Assembly: GCA_028554795.2 (NCBI GenBank)
Contig: CM068839.1
Span: forward strand, 18,304,043 to 18,368,042
Direction: 5' to 3'
DNA: 64,000 bases
Source of the DNA: Sinohyriopsis cumingii
Lineage: Eukaryota > Mollusca > Bivalvia > Unionida > Unionidae
Positions 30,309 through 43,493 of the stretch are shown here, one piece after another. Below the pieces are notes generated by a model that saw nothing but the letters and a program-made list of their open reading frames with translations, did no database searches and was not told the origin of the DNA. The first letter of the stretch is position 1. Each line of letters opens with the position of its first letter. The position numbers and the translations under genes are program-made.

Positions 30309-33300
30309 CATACATACGTACGTGCGCGCGCGCACGCACACACACATACACAAACATACATACATACATACACTCGTGGAGAGAGACTAACACTATTAAA
30401 CTGGCTTTAGTAATATAGGAAGTTCTTGTTATGATACAGTCAAGGTCGTAATGGCGAAGCCAATCAATGCCTAATGCAGTATAAAATCGAAGAGGTAGCA
30501 TGCTACTCACATTGATTAATTAGGCGTTTGCACACTTATAGGTCGTTATCGCATTTTTAACAACAGCGTTTGCACATTTGATGAGTCACCGTTAATGCCT
30601 GAAAGCATTTATTTATTATGACAATATCAGGTTGTAGACATACCCACAGCAGATGAGTCCGATTTCAGTACATTCACACTCGTAGCAGTCTTCCGTGCTA
30701 AACTTCGTTCCTGGGCTAACCCATGTGATTCCTCGGTGCTCACATACTTTAATTTCCTTGTCATGAGCTGTAGTGAAAAATTATACAATTTTAGGCATAC
30801 ATTTCTTTGAAATTTAGCAATGTTTTTATATTGACAGTTTATTTTCGTTTTTTTCATGTTTATACTTTTCATCTAATATGAGATATAAACATGTTGACAA
30901 TTTCATGTGTATATTGATGATGTAATATACCAAGTTTTATTGCAAGCAGTTTCTCTCTCTCTGTCTCTGTCTCTCTCTCTCTCTGTCTCTCTCTCTCTCT
31001 CAGGATTAAAACAATAAAGATCTATGAAGAAAAGGACTATAAAGATTGATCCTACATCTGAATACATTGAATGTATTTTAGCCAATGTTACTACTGTATG
31101 ATCACAAATATAAGTTGTTGTTGTTGTTGTTGTTGTTGTTGTAGGGTTTAACACCATTTTTCAGCACAAGATGGGATATACATGGCGGCCAGTATTAATG
31201 GTGGAGGAAGAACCCGGGAAATCGCCAGAAAGAACCACCAGCCCTCGAGAAGCTACTGGCAAGCCTTCCCACATACCCACATTGGCACAAATATAAGTAA
31301 CAGTAAAAAAGAGCAAAAGCAACAGGTTTTGTAAAACTTAACAAAAAATTTAAATATCAATGTTATAGATGAACAATATAAGAAGAACTTAAAGTGTTCT
31401 GAAGTGAATCTAAATTAGTCCTTATAAAGGTCTATGAAAGTCCAAAACTAAGGTAAAGTTCCTTATAAATTTCAATACCGCAAACTTAGTGTGACGTTGT
31501 CAAGATTGCATTCTACAAAATTCCTTCGAATAATTTATAACATTTCCTGAATAATATTATAGTCCAATTTATGTGCACTTTCTATCTCCATTGAACAGTC
31601 CAAACAAATGCGTTTCGTCACGAAAAATATCAAAGTACAACATAAAACAAGTCGGCAGACTTATAACATGAACACATTAAGTGTGAATGACTGAAAAAGT
31701 CGAAATGAATCTGATTCCTTAATTTTCTCCTTAGATACAACATTACTGCGAATTTAATTCGCAATAGACCCCACGTGACAACATACACTATTGATTTTCC
31801 GTCCAATTAAGCATATTTGACATATCGAAAACCATGATACTTTAGATAAATATTCTCGAAACATCGAAATGCCATCAGTCACTGAGAAATTACGCCTTAG
31901 GTGCCATTTAAGAGTTGTTATTAAGATTATTATTAATAATTGTCAACACGTACATAAACATATATTTATAGATCCTATGTAATATTATACTCTTTATCAG
32001 ATTCAGGTCATGTAGGCCAAACTTAAATAAAGATAGTTTGTACACATTACAGCCATAAATAAGAATCATAAATATTAGATAAAATTATGTACCAGGAGTT
32101 ACAAAAACTATGGATGTACATAGCACCAGATAATCGTTATTTCTAGAATATATTCTTTTGGAATTAGAGAAACGATTTTAATCTGGAATGTTATTTGTAT
32201 AATTTAGGTCTATGATTTTATTATTAACTGAAACAAACGAAATCATATTATAGTATTGCAAAATATTTTATTTTTAATATACCACTACTGATATTATAAA
32301 ACCTTTTCTCATCTGGTTATTTGCTGGTTACCATTTCAAAATGTTTTCCCTTCTCATTTAATATTCTCTATCTATTTTCTCAAGGTTGATGTGAATTTCC
32401 TCTACTTATGCCAAGCAGTGGTCATATAAATGATTTATCACAATTACGAATTTACAAATCTTGAAATGAAGTATCAATCTATGTCATATTCATTATTTTG
32501 TTATATATATATGCATTTATCGTTTTCTTTTTATGTTGATCAACGTTTTTGTCATTCAAAATCGCCAAAGTGTGAGTAATTATAAAAAAGATGCGTTTTA
32601 TTTTGAAGGAAAAAAGACATATATTATAATCATACAAATTTGTATAATGCTTTCAAACTCAAGAGGATATTTATGGTGCTGCTGTTGTGGTACATTAAAC
32701 TGTCGGGAGTTGTATTTAGTTTAGCAGATTTTACTTTAGACTGCATCTATCCAAAGTGGATTGTCAAGGAAACAATTTAGGGGCACCTGATTTCTGAGGG
32801 TCTGCCATCTCACCTCTGTCCGCGTTGGTCAATGATTCTTACCGGGGTTTTCCCGGGTTCTTACTCCACCAGTTATACTGCAGCCGTGTTTAGCCTATTT
32901 TGCGCCGGGAAATGGCATTAACCCCAAAAGCAACAACAACAACAACAACAAAGAAGGAATTGAGTTTGAGAAAATAATAAAGAATAAACTTGATTTACAT
33001 TGGTCGCGATACATGGTCCGAATAAAGATAAGTTTTGAAGAACGTTCAAGCAGAAAAATTATTGATTTTTAAATTGTTATATGACAACATAATTCACTTC
33101 ACTTGGGACGCTAGGAGATCGAAATGACTAAACTGAACTTGTTTTTCTTAAAATAAATTAGATGAACAAGAAAGAGACTGGGGTTACTGTAACTTAGTCC
33201 TATTATTCAAATATGTATTGGTATGTTGGTGGTCAAAAAAGAGTGCGCTTACTGTAATTTAGTTCTGTTATTCAAATCTTCGTTTGTATGTTCGTGGTTA

Positions 33301-35039
33301 GGCTTTGGAACTATTTATTAAACATTTAGATTATTGCAGACAGACTTATCCTCCACATATAAGTGCAGATGTCAGCTGTTATATGCACTTATATGGAATT
33401 TCATACAGCTGTTGAGTTACGGCCAGTTGAATGGCATTTTGGCAGTTTATGCAGCATATCTCAAAATCAAATCTTTTGTTTAACAACATGTACATCCACG
33501 TATAATCTGACAACGTTAGCGACCCCTCCTCCGCCATTTCAAATTATAGGGCTACATCACTGGGTAATCGGTTGTTCCATCAATATCCAACTTATGTTGA
33601 TTCTTTTGTTCATGTGATTTAAGTGTCCGTGAAGTTTTCATGTAACTGTCACTTGACAAACATCTTGTTACAGTGGCGCTCTATAGTTATGCATTTTTCA
33701 TAGTGTTAGATTTTCAAAACAAAAGAATTTCACTTGTTTTCCTCACTAGTTGTACTGGCTTTTTAAAAAGACCTTGTATATCTTAGGTATTGTTTAAAAA
33801 AACTTTTAATTCCCTTATTTATGTGTACAAATGATTGGTGTAATTTGGATTATAATAGAATATACAGCTTGGCCTGGCTTCAGATGTGTATTTAATGGTC
33901 ATTTTCACTTCCTGGACTTCAAAGGTAAATTGTTATATTAAAAAAGAAACACCGAGCCGAGAACTTGTTTTACATGTTATGTATTTGGTAATGTATTGAT
34001 TGCACTTTTAGAAGCTGGTATTGTCTAGTTTGGCAAACTTCGTTTTCCCATTTTAATAAGTGCTAAAACTAGTCTACTTTAGCTTAATTCAGGCTGATTG
34101 TTTGAGTACATGGAAGCAGCCATTTTTGTTTAGCAGTATGCTTATGTCATGTACAATTACCATAAGTACAATTTCCAAAGAAATTTCAGTCACAGTAAGT
34201 GAAAGTAACATAGATGTATGCCAACATTCTCTCCATTGTGTATGTTGCAAATTTACACAATTTTACTTTACACCTGTCATCTCTCAGACATTCATAATAT
34301 GAGTACAGTGCCCCGTAAGTGACAGTTCAATATCGTGTCATATTACAAAATGGACGGATTAAAAACAAAATTAGTTCAATTTACTCAGACCGATCAACCA
34401 CTGGACAAGACGACTGTTTTGTTTTACAAATCAAATGAATCAATGGTACAAGTATATTATTTGTTTGCTTTTTTTTATAAATCCGATGACCCAATGGGAC
34501 AAGTAGACATGTTTGAAATACAAATCCGATGAACCAATGGGACGAATGGACTTTTTTGTTGTACAAATCGGATGAATCCATGGGAAAAGTATACCTTAAT
34601 GAAAACGACTATTGTGGCTTTTAAAGTGCAAAGATGATAATTGTTATGATTCAAAATGTCCTTTTCATGTTATAATATGAACAACCATGCGTTGTCACTG
34701 ATAATTGTTTGCTTGAAAGGTCTGCTTAAATTAAAGTTCGCATGCTTGCCGCGTGTTATGGCATTTGTTAAGCTCTTTAAGTACACATTAAAATTGATAC
34801 CAATCAGCACTTATATGAATTTGTACTAATATGCGTTAGTACTGATATGAATTAGTACTAAGATAAATTAGAAAGTATATAAATTAATATTGCTAAGGAC
34901 ACAAATATTTGAATCATTAATCTTGTGGGCAATCCAGGAGCATCATCAAAATATGAACTGTCAACGAAACGCTTCTAAAATAAAAAGAGTCCCAAAAGTA
35001 AGTGAAATGAATATTACAAATGTCTCCATATGTTTCAAT

Positions 35040-35082
<43 letters not shown>

Positions 35083-35334
35083 TATAACACAGGTTCATTT
35101 ATCTTAGAACTTTGTTATCACCTACCCATTTTAAAGGCAAACGTAAACAATATTTTGATTGCCGAATGACATACAATCTCTGTGGAGGTGTAGATACAGA
35201 GATGCAGAGATCGAGCATAAAGAAAGAGATCATAACTCACCACTCTTTGCCATTTTAGTCGGTGTTGCAAAGCATACGGCCATAAGGTAATGCGGTAGAG
35301 ACACGAGAATGGCTACAACAAGGACGCGTTCCAT
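29389..35334 (-). CDS. beta-microseminoprotein-like secreted protein, three exons, 144 aa
   Basis: Exon 1 is 35241-35334, exon 2 is 30644-30767 and exon 3 is 29389-29605, joined at GT-AG sites (GTGAGT and GTATGT donors; CACTACAG and ATATTACAG acceptors) with phases that fit exactly. Exon 1 gives a signal peptide (MERVLVVAILVSLPHYLMA). The mature part has ten cysteines in the spacing of the beta-microseminoprotein (PSP94) family: CF..P then KVC, a conserved ITW, DCYECEC, ICC, then three more (EHC, KNC, IDC). A lysine-rich C-terminal tail of about 45 residues is longer than in vertebrate PSP94. It is a small disulfide-rich extracellular protein; its role here is unknown. Intron 1 (about 4.5 kb) hosts two SINE copies and microsatellites. 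Confidence 0.85.
29800..29985. repeat. two (AAT)n microsatellites in intron 2
   Basis: Runs at about 29800-29848 and 29943-29983, inside intron 2 of the microseminoprotein-like gene. Confidence 0.9.
30271..30372. repeat. compound (CA)n / (CG)n / (CATA)n microsatellite
   Basis: CA repeats, then GTGCGCGCGCGC-like alternation, then CA and CATA repeats. Alternating purine-pyrimidine DNA of this type can adopt the Z form (general knowledge). Confidence 0.85.
31112..31285 (-). mobile_element. SINE copy 2, 5'-truncated
   Basis: Matches the body of copy 1 (TTCAGCACAAG, ATGGTGGAGGAAGAACCC, GAAGCTACTGGCAAG on the plus strand), with the AAC-type tail at 31112-31141. The tRNA-like head is missing. Confidence 0.65.
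32790..32953 (+). mobile_element. SINE copy 3
   Basis: Opposite orientation to copies 1 and 2, with TTCCCGGGTTCTTACTCCACC in the body (described as a CCCGGGTTCTTACTCC block) and a tail of AAC repeats at 32931-32951. Confidence 0.6.
34385..34590 (+). repeat. short degenerate tandem repeat, about four units
   Basis: The recurring pieces are TACAAATC.GATGAA.CAATGGGA.AAGTA; units are about 55 bases and imperfect. In intron 1 of the microseminoprotein-like gene. Confidence 0.6.
35042..35080. repeat. (GA)n microsatellite
   Basis: An unbroken GA run in intron 1, close to exon 1. Confidence 0.9.
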
Positions 35335-36004
35335 GTTTCTGGATGTGTCTAAACTCTTTATTCGTTATGAAAATATTTCTTCAAGTAACTGTTTCATACC
35401 ACCGATCTCCCAGGAAATATGTAGTTATGTATCATTATACAACACATATAATATCCCAATTTACAGCGCAATTTTATTGACAGCATGACCTTTCCTGTTT
35501 ATGGCATACATTATACACTGAGTTGGTTAACAGTGCTGTTTAAAACAAAAGAAAAAAAAATATGGTTTAAATTTGCAATGTTGTCACACTTGCTCAAAGA
35601 CAAGGATAAATATATTTCAATGTGTTTATTAAACTTAAATGCAATAGTGGGGGTATATTTTTGTTCCACTCAATATTTCATCTTGACTGATATGATATGA
35701 AAGATACGATTGCATGCTGTGAGTTTGACATCCTAATGACATTTGACAGAATGGCAGCAATTGGCTCAATTTGTGTATACAAAATGTTAAATGGCATTAT
35801 GTTGTTATGGCACGACGGGTTTATTAAAAAGCTGTACAAAATCGGCCATTAGTTCAAGCGAATTTTACGAATGAAACATTTAAAAATAATAATTGACTAA
35901 ATGCTTCTTTAATCTGCATTATATTTCCAAACTTGTGGTGTGTATGAAGTGTTCATTCACATTTGAAGTTACTACTTCTAACACATTGCTGTTCTTCATG
36001 ACTG

Positions 36005-36575
36005 CAAGTTGCTTATTAACAATCGAGTAAGACTATTCGATTACGTAATACCTATAAACAATGGAATAAGATTACTGAACGACGTCATACTTGTAAACAA
36101 TAAAATATTGAACGATGTCATTCTTATCAACAAACGAATAAGACTATCGAACTGTGTCCTACGCATAAACAGTCGAAAAAGTCTATTGAATTACGTAATA
36201 ATTACAAACATTTGAGTAATACTATTGAATAATGTGATACTTATAAACAATCGAAAAGACTATTGAATTACGTCAACAGTCAAATAAGTATACGGCACGA
36301 ATAATAATTATAAACACTAGAGCAATGCTATTGAACTGTCATACTTACAAATAATCAAATTAAACTATTGAATCCTTATAAATAATCGAATTAGACTATT
36401 GAATAACGTCATGCTTATAAATAATCGAATTAGACTATTGAATAACGTCATGCTTATAAATAATCGAATTAGACTATTGAATAACGTCATGCTTATAAAT
36501 AATCGAATTAGACTATTGAATAACGTCATGCTTATAAATAATTGAATTAGACTATTGAATAACGTCATGTTTATG
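36005..36575. repeat. 39-bp tandem repeat
   Basis: The unit is ATAATCGAATTAGACTATTG then AATAACGTCATGCTTATAA. The last copies (36380-36570) are nearly identical; the upstream copies are diverged. Because 39 is a multiple of three, both strands show repetitive open frames that are not genes. Confidence 0.9.
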
Positions 36576-37605
36576 GACATTTTAGTGTCACTTGCGAATA
36601 CCACGCAGTCATTGTTCACGTGAAAGAAACTGACGCTCATACAGTTACTGACCATGGTAGATAATGTGTTGTGGTTTATGCCAAAGACGAGATATAGACA
36701 CAATATGCCGTTACATTGTTAACACTATGCAGATCATTTAGCCAAACAAACGTAGCAAGCCACAACTCCGCCTTCTTTCACTCTAACCTGATTCACATGG
36801 TCATACTACTCGGAGAAAATATACAGAACTACTCTCTTGCTTAAACCAAAATCAACCATCTTGCTATAAAACAAACTCAACTGCTATGCTTAAACTACAA
36901 TCAACCGCCTTGCTTAAATCAAAGTCAACACATCTTGCTTGACTCAAAATCAACCACCTTGCTGAAAGCAAATTCAAGCACCGCTTTGGGTAATAGCCAC
37001 TCATCTGCACATTACAGCTTAGGCAACAGAAAAACTACAGATGCACAATGTAAGAGAACAGTTAATGGAAAGGAACTGTTATGTATATTTAATTTACATT
37101 GTTTGTTAGTTGGTTTGTTTAATTTTTATTTTCATTATATGCTATTGTAATGTAACATTGTTTGCTGGACTTAACCTTGTCTAAAGTCAAGTTAATTTTT
37201 ACTTCGCCTAAATTATTGGCCTTTTCTAATCTGTGAACAACTAATTTATGGCTAAAATGTTATCTATAATTATGGGTTTAATAATAGGATCATTATTAAT
37301 AGAAGTAAACGTGTTCATTTGGGTCTGGATCTAGGTTATTGGAATTCCCCTGGAATTTAGCTGCGTTCCTAACACAGACCAGGTTTTATATCATAATTCA
37401 AGTAACAGACTTTCTAAAATAGCTAACATTTTATTCTGTAAACATTGTTATGTTTTTATAAGATTATTTTTATTAGGTAATAGTTTGGGGTTCTTTTAAA
37501 AAATGCTAATTGTGACCTGAAGTTAAGTAGAGGACTATATAATCTTGCCACTGGAAAAATTATTCATTTGGAATTATGCAAATCATTTCTACTCTCGAAA
37601 TACAA
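36576..37605. other. host DNA, no gene seen
   Basis: A run of AACTCAACTGCTATGCTTAAA-like segments at 36835-36990 (ACTCTTGCTTAAACC, TTGCTATAAAAC, TTGCTTAAATC) is weakly repetitive. Nothing else is recognised. Confidence 0.4.
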
Positions 37606-38012
37606 AAGTGGTCAAATAACATTCTTGGAATTAGTGACTTGAATCTATGCTGAAATTTCAAAATACAGATTTCTTCTTGCATTGCATTATTGTGTTTCAA
37701 CAAAATACCATTGGCGCATCGATACTTTACGAGCCATCCACAGGCACGTCAACACCATCATCTGTAGATTTAATTTGGATTTCCCCATAAGTTGATTCAG
37801 AACTTTTATTATTAGGACTTGTATCTGTAATTCTAGGATTATTTTGGGATTTAAATTCGCGTAAGTTCCTTTTTGTCATTGTCAATTTGTACCCCAGGGA
37901 AATAAATTACTGGCTGAATTTTATTAATCTTGTTGCTTCTCGCGCTTTTCTGTTACTTATTTTAAGACCATAGACTCGTAATAGGAACACAAATTCACAA
38001 ACAGATGGCATG
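37606..38012 (+). repeat. dispersed repeat, second copy
   Basis: Homologous to 28063-28470 in the same orientation; see that entry. Confidence 0.6.
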
Positions 38013-38738
38013 GTTAACAAAACAAACCAAATCACAATGACAGCTTCGAAAATAGGGAAACATAATGTAGACATCATCACATACCTGACAAACATGATAT
38101 ATCTACCTGAAATGATAAACATTGCCCGTGTAATGTGATGTCACACGTACCACAGCGACAATAGGTTTCATGTCCTCAGTTATATCTGTACAGGGTGTCT
38201 TACCGCCCGTGTCCTCAGTTCTATATATACAGGGTGACTTACCGTCCAAAGCAAAGTGCATTTCAAGACCTTACATGCCACGTTTGTAATAGTTCTTTCT
38301 CTACGTCACAAATACATTCTGCATGCCAACTGTTTTATTGTCTTTAACTCATGGTCGCAAATCGAGTTCACTCCGATTAACGAAAGTGGAACGTGTGCAA
38401 CATATAAAATTACAAAAGAAAAGTCTACATCTTATGAACATACGATACATCTGACAAAATAGTCGATGTACTTAAACTTACTATGCTAATTAAATCTAAC
38501 CTTCCGGTAACTTGACTATGTGAAACGTTTCTTGACTGTAATGCACCTGACTGTACTATTTCTGTCACAACATTTCATCGTAAAGACCAGATCTATGCAG
38601 ATTAATTTGAAGAGAGATGGACATGCGTATTTCATACAATCTCACTTACAAGAATTGATTTCCAATGACATACGTTACTTACTGAATAAAATGTTCTTAA
38701 CAACAAATCTATTTATATCTGCTCTGTTCTCCGACCTC

Positions 38739-38778
<40 letters not shown>

Positions 38779-39640
38779 GTCACAATCGTGGTCTGAACCA
38801 ATTCGAATGAGCGACAGGAATTTTTTAGCTTGTAACAATTACGTAATCAGATTGAGGTATTTAAATATAGACTTCATTTCCAATAATATTGCTAAATCAG
38901 TGCTCCTCCAAGAATAACATTTCATTATGTACCCATATCAACTACATGTACGAGATTAAGATATTTTGTTTCTCCGTTAGTAATCAGCATCCCATTTGTG
39001 TAACCTATAAGCAGCAGTTCACACTCCTATATGATATACCAATGCATAAAAAAGTCCAGAAAGTAGTTTTCTCTAAACTGTCCCAGACTATTAGCTTATT
39101 ATCATTTTTAAACAGACGCGGAATACCCTTTTTCCATATGGAACCGATGTTTTCTTACTGTCCTAAGCAACCATGCGTTTAGAAATTCAAACGAATCAAC
39201 CAGAATAAACATCTAGTTTTATATTATTGTAATCGCTAAAGGGAGACTAAACGATATTGGTAGCATAAATGTAAGGATTTTATTTATTATCGTTTATTAT
39301 GGGTAACTAGGTTAACCCCTTAACTGCGTAACATAAACGCTCTTTTTCCCAAGAAGCCATTACCACTGACTCTGACAACAAATCCATCCGGAATCACTTA
39401 GGAGAATTAGACGAAATCAGATATTGAACGTTCATGTGGCAGTATAGTTAAGGGTTCTAGGCACATCATTCTTCACCATATCGCAAATCTACTGAAATTA
39501 CACATTTCCCAAGCATTTGGTCAGTATTATCTTACATGGCCTAGCAAAGATAAACTTACTGTCTTTGCGAATGAAAAGTTGCTACTTTTATAATATCACT
39601 ACTACCTATTTTAACTAATATTATTGATATTCTCACCAAT
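38013..39640. other. host DNA with (CT)n microsatellite, no gene seen
   Basis: A CT run lies at about 38741-38775. A 40-base segment containing GTCCTCAGTT and TACAGGGTG is repeated twice at 38170-38240. Short frames at 38520-38810 and 38889-39182 lack motifs. Confidence 0.5.
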
Positions 39641-39644
39641 TAAG

Positions 39645-40365
39645 GCAGTACAAATTATCTGGTATACAGAGAATTTGGCAACATGCACTACAAATCATCT
39701 GGTCTACAGGGAATTTGGTAACATGCACTACAAATCATCTGGTCTACAGGGATTTTGGCAATATGCACTACAAATCATCTGGTCTACAGGGAATTTGGCA
39801 ACAGGCACTACAAATCATCTGGTCTACATGGAATTTGGCATACGGACACTACAAATCATCTGGTCTACAGAGAATTTGGCAACAGGCTCTTCAAATCATC
39901 TGGGCTACATGGAATTTGGCAACAGGCACTACAAATCATCTGGTCTGCATGAAATTTGGCAACAGGCACTACAGATCATCTGGTCTACAATGAATTTGGC
40001 AGCAGGCACTACAAATCATCTGGTCTACATGGAATTTGGCAACAGGCACTACAAATCATCTGGTCTACAAGGAATTTGGCAACAGGCACTGCAAATTATC
40101 TGGTCTACAGATAATTTGGCAGCAGGCACTACAAATCATCTGGTCTACATGGAATTTGGCACCAGGCACTGCAAATCATCTGGTCTACAATGAATTTGGC
40201 AACAGGCACTACAAATCATCTGATCTACAATGAATTTGGCAACAGGCACTACAAATCATCTGGTCTACAGGGAATTTGGCAACAGGCACTACAAATCATC
40301 TGGTCTACAGGGAATTTGGCAACAGGCACTACAAATCGTCTGGTTTACAGGGAATTTGGCCCAAG
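39645..40365 (+). repeat. 40-bp tandem repeat, about 18 copies
   Basis: The unit is ACTACAAATCATCTGGTCTA then CAGGGAATTTGGCAACAGGC. The period is not a multiple of three yet no unit has a stop in one rotating frame, so all three plus frames show long repetitive open frames (up to 189 codons). These look like a by-product of the repeat, not genes. Confidence 0.92.
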
Positions 40366-40440
40366 ATGTTTCCAAGTTCAAGTTTGTTAATCTCTTGATT
40401 CACTGATAGATGTAATTAACTGCAATATCACTTCTGGAGA

Positions 40441-40645
40441 CATTCCTACGTTATTGAAGTTGCCCAGTGTATCAGCGCTTCATAAGAGAAATAAAACGAA
40501 TGATCCATCTAATTATCGACCGATATCTATTCTACTTTTAAATGATATTGAAAAACATGTCAGCAAGCATCTTTGCAGATACATTAAGTGGTATCAACTC
40601 CACCATATTTTGAAATCAAATTTACAACAGACATATTCTGGTTAA
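40441..40645 (+). mobile_element. LINE reverse-transcriptase fragment
   Basis: A 60-residue frame reads NDPSNYRPISIL, then IEKHVSKHL and LLH-like residues, the N-terminal RT motif of non-LTR retrotransposons (DPSNYRPISLL...IEK). It is truncated on both sides and broken by a stop soon after. Confidence 0.85.
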
Positions 40646-41865
40646 ACTGCCTTTATCAGTGACTACTAGTTATTTAATCGAACAATGATTCTGGAGCACT
40701 CACACCTGATTATTATTAATTACTGGATATAGCTTACCATTCGGTATTCATTAGAGAATTATTATCATACAGAATCCTTCTGGAGCTCGTTTCTATAGTT
40801 CACATTCTATCTCTCAGATTAAAGGATTTTGTTCGTGTAAACCTTTGTTTCGGGCAATTTTTAGCGGTGTTTACAAATACTCAATAGTACTCCCTCTTCT
40901 TTTTCTTCTGTTTTTTTTTTTAAATGTTATTTCTTAGCTGTGGCACCCAGTACACACCAACACAACTTTCTTTGATGACGATCCCACGCTATACATATCT
41001 TGTAAATCTCTCCACTGAACGAAAACAGCTCAGCAATGTATCTGTTTAGTGTCAACACTACAATGCATATCAATGCATCATAAACCAAGATGTATCATGA
41101 TCGGAACAACGCGTATCCGATGGCTTGGACGTACTTCTCACTCTAAATGGCTCATTCATTTTCAGCGTTAAAAGAACAGAATCTTTTTGACATTCACAGT
41201 AATCGAAACCTCAGATGGAATTCTTATAACGATGACCGATTTGCAATGGTCATCAAAACCCTTTCCTAAAATTGTTGAAAAATTTACACCTCCACAATCA
41301 CTGGAACGTTTTTTTATATGGACATGTACTACTATTGATAGAATAGGCATGTACTGTATGGCAAAACACATCAACTTATAATCTATCCAGGATTAATAAA
41401 CTCGAGAAAGAAAAGCATAGCGAATAATTCTGAAACCTCCCATTTTAGCACTGATATTTTGTTTTCACGCATATAATGCTTCCTTAAATATAAATTAATT
41501 TTATACTTTAAGGAATCATAATGTATATGCAAGATCTATGTTTTATGAGTAGATATAATGTAATATTTAGTGAGTGAATTGGACACATCCCATTGTTACG
41601 TTGTGCGAATACAAGATGCGCCAACTTCTCCATATATCATAAAATGTATACTAAACAAAGAATAGATTTTCTGCTTATGACAATTTTGGGAGACAAAGAC
41701 CGTCGACTTTCATGGATTGTTTTTCCATTCTGTGTCCTGCTGAAAAATGAATATAACTTAAGGCTGATGTTTCTCTCAAAGTAGACATGAGATGGATTTC
41801 TCTGATTAAGTTTGCAACTAACTGTATAATGATAGAATCATTAAATATACAAAATAAAGTATATT
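40646..41865. other. host DNA, no gene seen
   Basis: Short frames only. No motifs. Confidence 0.4.
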
Positions 41866-41943
41866 GGGAACATTTCCTGAGGTACATACAAAACTATCCC
41901 TTTCATGTGTTATCCATGTATATAATAAGATTGACTCAATACG

Positions 41944-41990
<47 letters not shown>
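41866..41990 (+). mobile_element. 5'-truncated LINE 3' end with (ATT)n tail
   Basis: It is nearly identical to 47188-47307: TTGGGAACATTTCCTGAGGT, ACTATCCCTTTCATGTGTTA and GATTGACTCAATACGATT, then ATT repeats. Microsatellite tails are typical of CR1/L2-type LINEs. Confidence 0.75.
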
Positions 41991-41991
<1 letters not shown>

Positions 41992-42360
41992 TCAACGTAT
42001 TCCTTTTGTATGCATACGAAAAGAAATAGATCATAATATTTGAAGATTTTTTAAAATTTTGATATGTATTTTGGTTCACTGCGAAGATTAAACTCATAAG
42101 TTACCTTCATCGAAACAAAAAAAAATATTGATGTATCAACTAGCAACTAAGTAACTAATCAATTAGGGGTGCTAGGTTAAACTAATATGATCCATTTTCT
42201 TCCAAAATAGTATTGTTACTCATTTCTCGTTGTCACTTTCCATGCTGTTTAGCATAGTCGTTATCATCGTCATGACAATGGTCATCACTGCCATCATCAC
42301 TGCAGTCGCCATCATTGTCTGCAGCTTCGACAACTGTTTTCTTTTTGTTTTCTTTTTTTT

Positions 42361-42895
42361 GTGGGAAATTGATAACGATAAATCATGCCTCAATCGTGGG
42401 TAATTGATAACGCTAAAGCATGCGTCGTGCGTGGGTAATTGATAACGATGAAGCATGCGTCATGCGTGGGTAACTGATAATGCTAAATCATGCCTCATGC
42501 GTGTGTAATGGATAACGATAAAGCATGCGTCATGCGTGGGTAATTGATAACTATAAAGCATGCGTCATGCGTGGGAAATTGATAACGATAAATCATGCCT
42601 CAAGCGTGGGTAATTGATAACGCTAAAGCATGCGTCGTGCGTGCGTAATTTATAACGACGAAGCATGCGTCATGCGTGGATAACTGATAACGATAAATCA
42701 TGCCTCATGCCTGTGTAATTGATAGCGATAAAGCATGCGTCATGCGTGGGTAATTGATAACTATAAAAATGCTTCCTGCATAGATAATTGATAACGATAA
42801 AACTTGCGTCATGCATGGGTAATTAAATCGATAAAGCATGCGTCATGCGTGGGTAATTAAAAACGATAAAGCATGCGTCATGCGTGGATAATATA
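42361..42895 (+). repeat. 35-bp tandem repeat with GCATGCGTCATGC core
   Basis: About 15 copies of GTGGGTAATTGATAACGATA then AAGCATGCGTCATGC, with scattered substitutions. Each unit contains the palindromic hexamer GCATGC and a near-palindrome around it. Confidence 0.9.
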
Positions 42896-43461
42896 GCTAA
42901 TAATAAATTTCCTACGATCTTTATAGGTTAGGCGGTACCCATGTGTTTCTTGCCCCATAAATGGTTATTTAGAGTAGATGTCTGGCAAATCTAAACATAG
43001 ATCTATAAATAGTGAGCCTGGATAAGTAGATTGTACCTGTTCGTACCTTAGATTTACTTTACGATTTCAAACATTTTGGCTGAAATGGTATACATGTATT
43101 GCCCTTGCGTAGTGGGGAGACAGTGATATGACCACCAATTCATTTTCCGTTGTAATTAATGTAGAAATCGTAAACTGGAACATTTCTTAATTATATCAGC
43201 ATACATGTTAGAGCAACTGTGTTCAGCCTTGAAAAACGTGTTTCGCGGGCGGCATTTTTTGTATCTTCGTGCTGTGAAACTGAAGGACGCCTTGGTCTGC
43301 ATGTAATAGCATATGCTAACACCATGAGTTCACGTGATAATTTATCAGAACTAAAGAATGTCAAAATACGAGCAAATATTTGTTAGTCAGCTATATAATA
43401 GAGAGCGGAGCTTGTGAAATGCCCAGTGGATGCATTTAAAAACATTTAGTACTCTTCCATT

Positions 43462-43493
<32 letters not shown>

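Noticed and set aside
30214..30510. 98-codon minus frame with CVCVCV
   Set aside because: Translation of a CA microsatellite inside intron 1.
36365..36703. 112-codon minus frame with repeated MTLFNSLIRLFIS
   Set aside because: It is the translation of a 39-bp minisatellite.
39624..40193. 189-codon open frame in the 40-bp tandem repeat
   Set aside because: The repeat lacks stops in each frame and the protein is only the rotated repeat; no start context, domain or second copy supports a gene.
42361..42895. possible CRISPR-like array
   Set aside because: The units are contiguous 35-bp tandem repeats without unique spacers, in a eukaryotic context.
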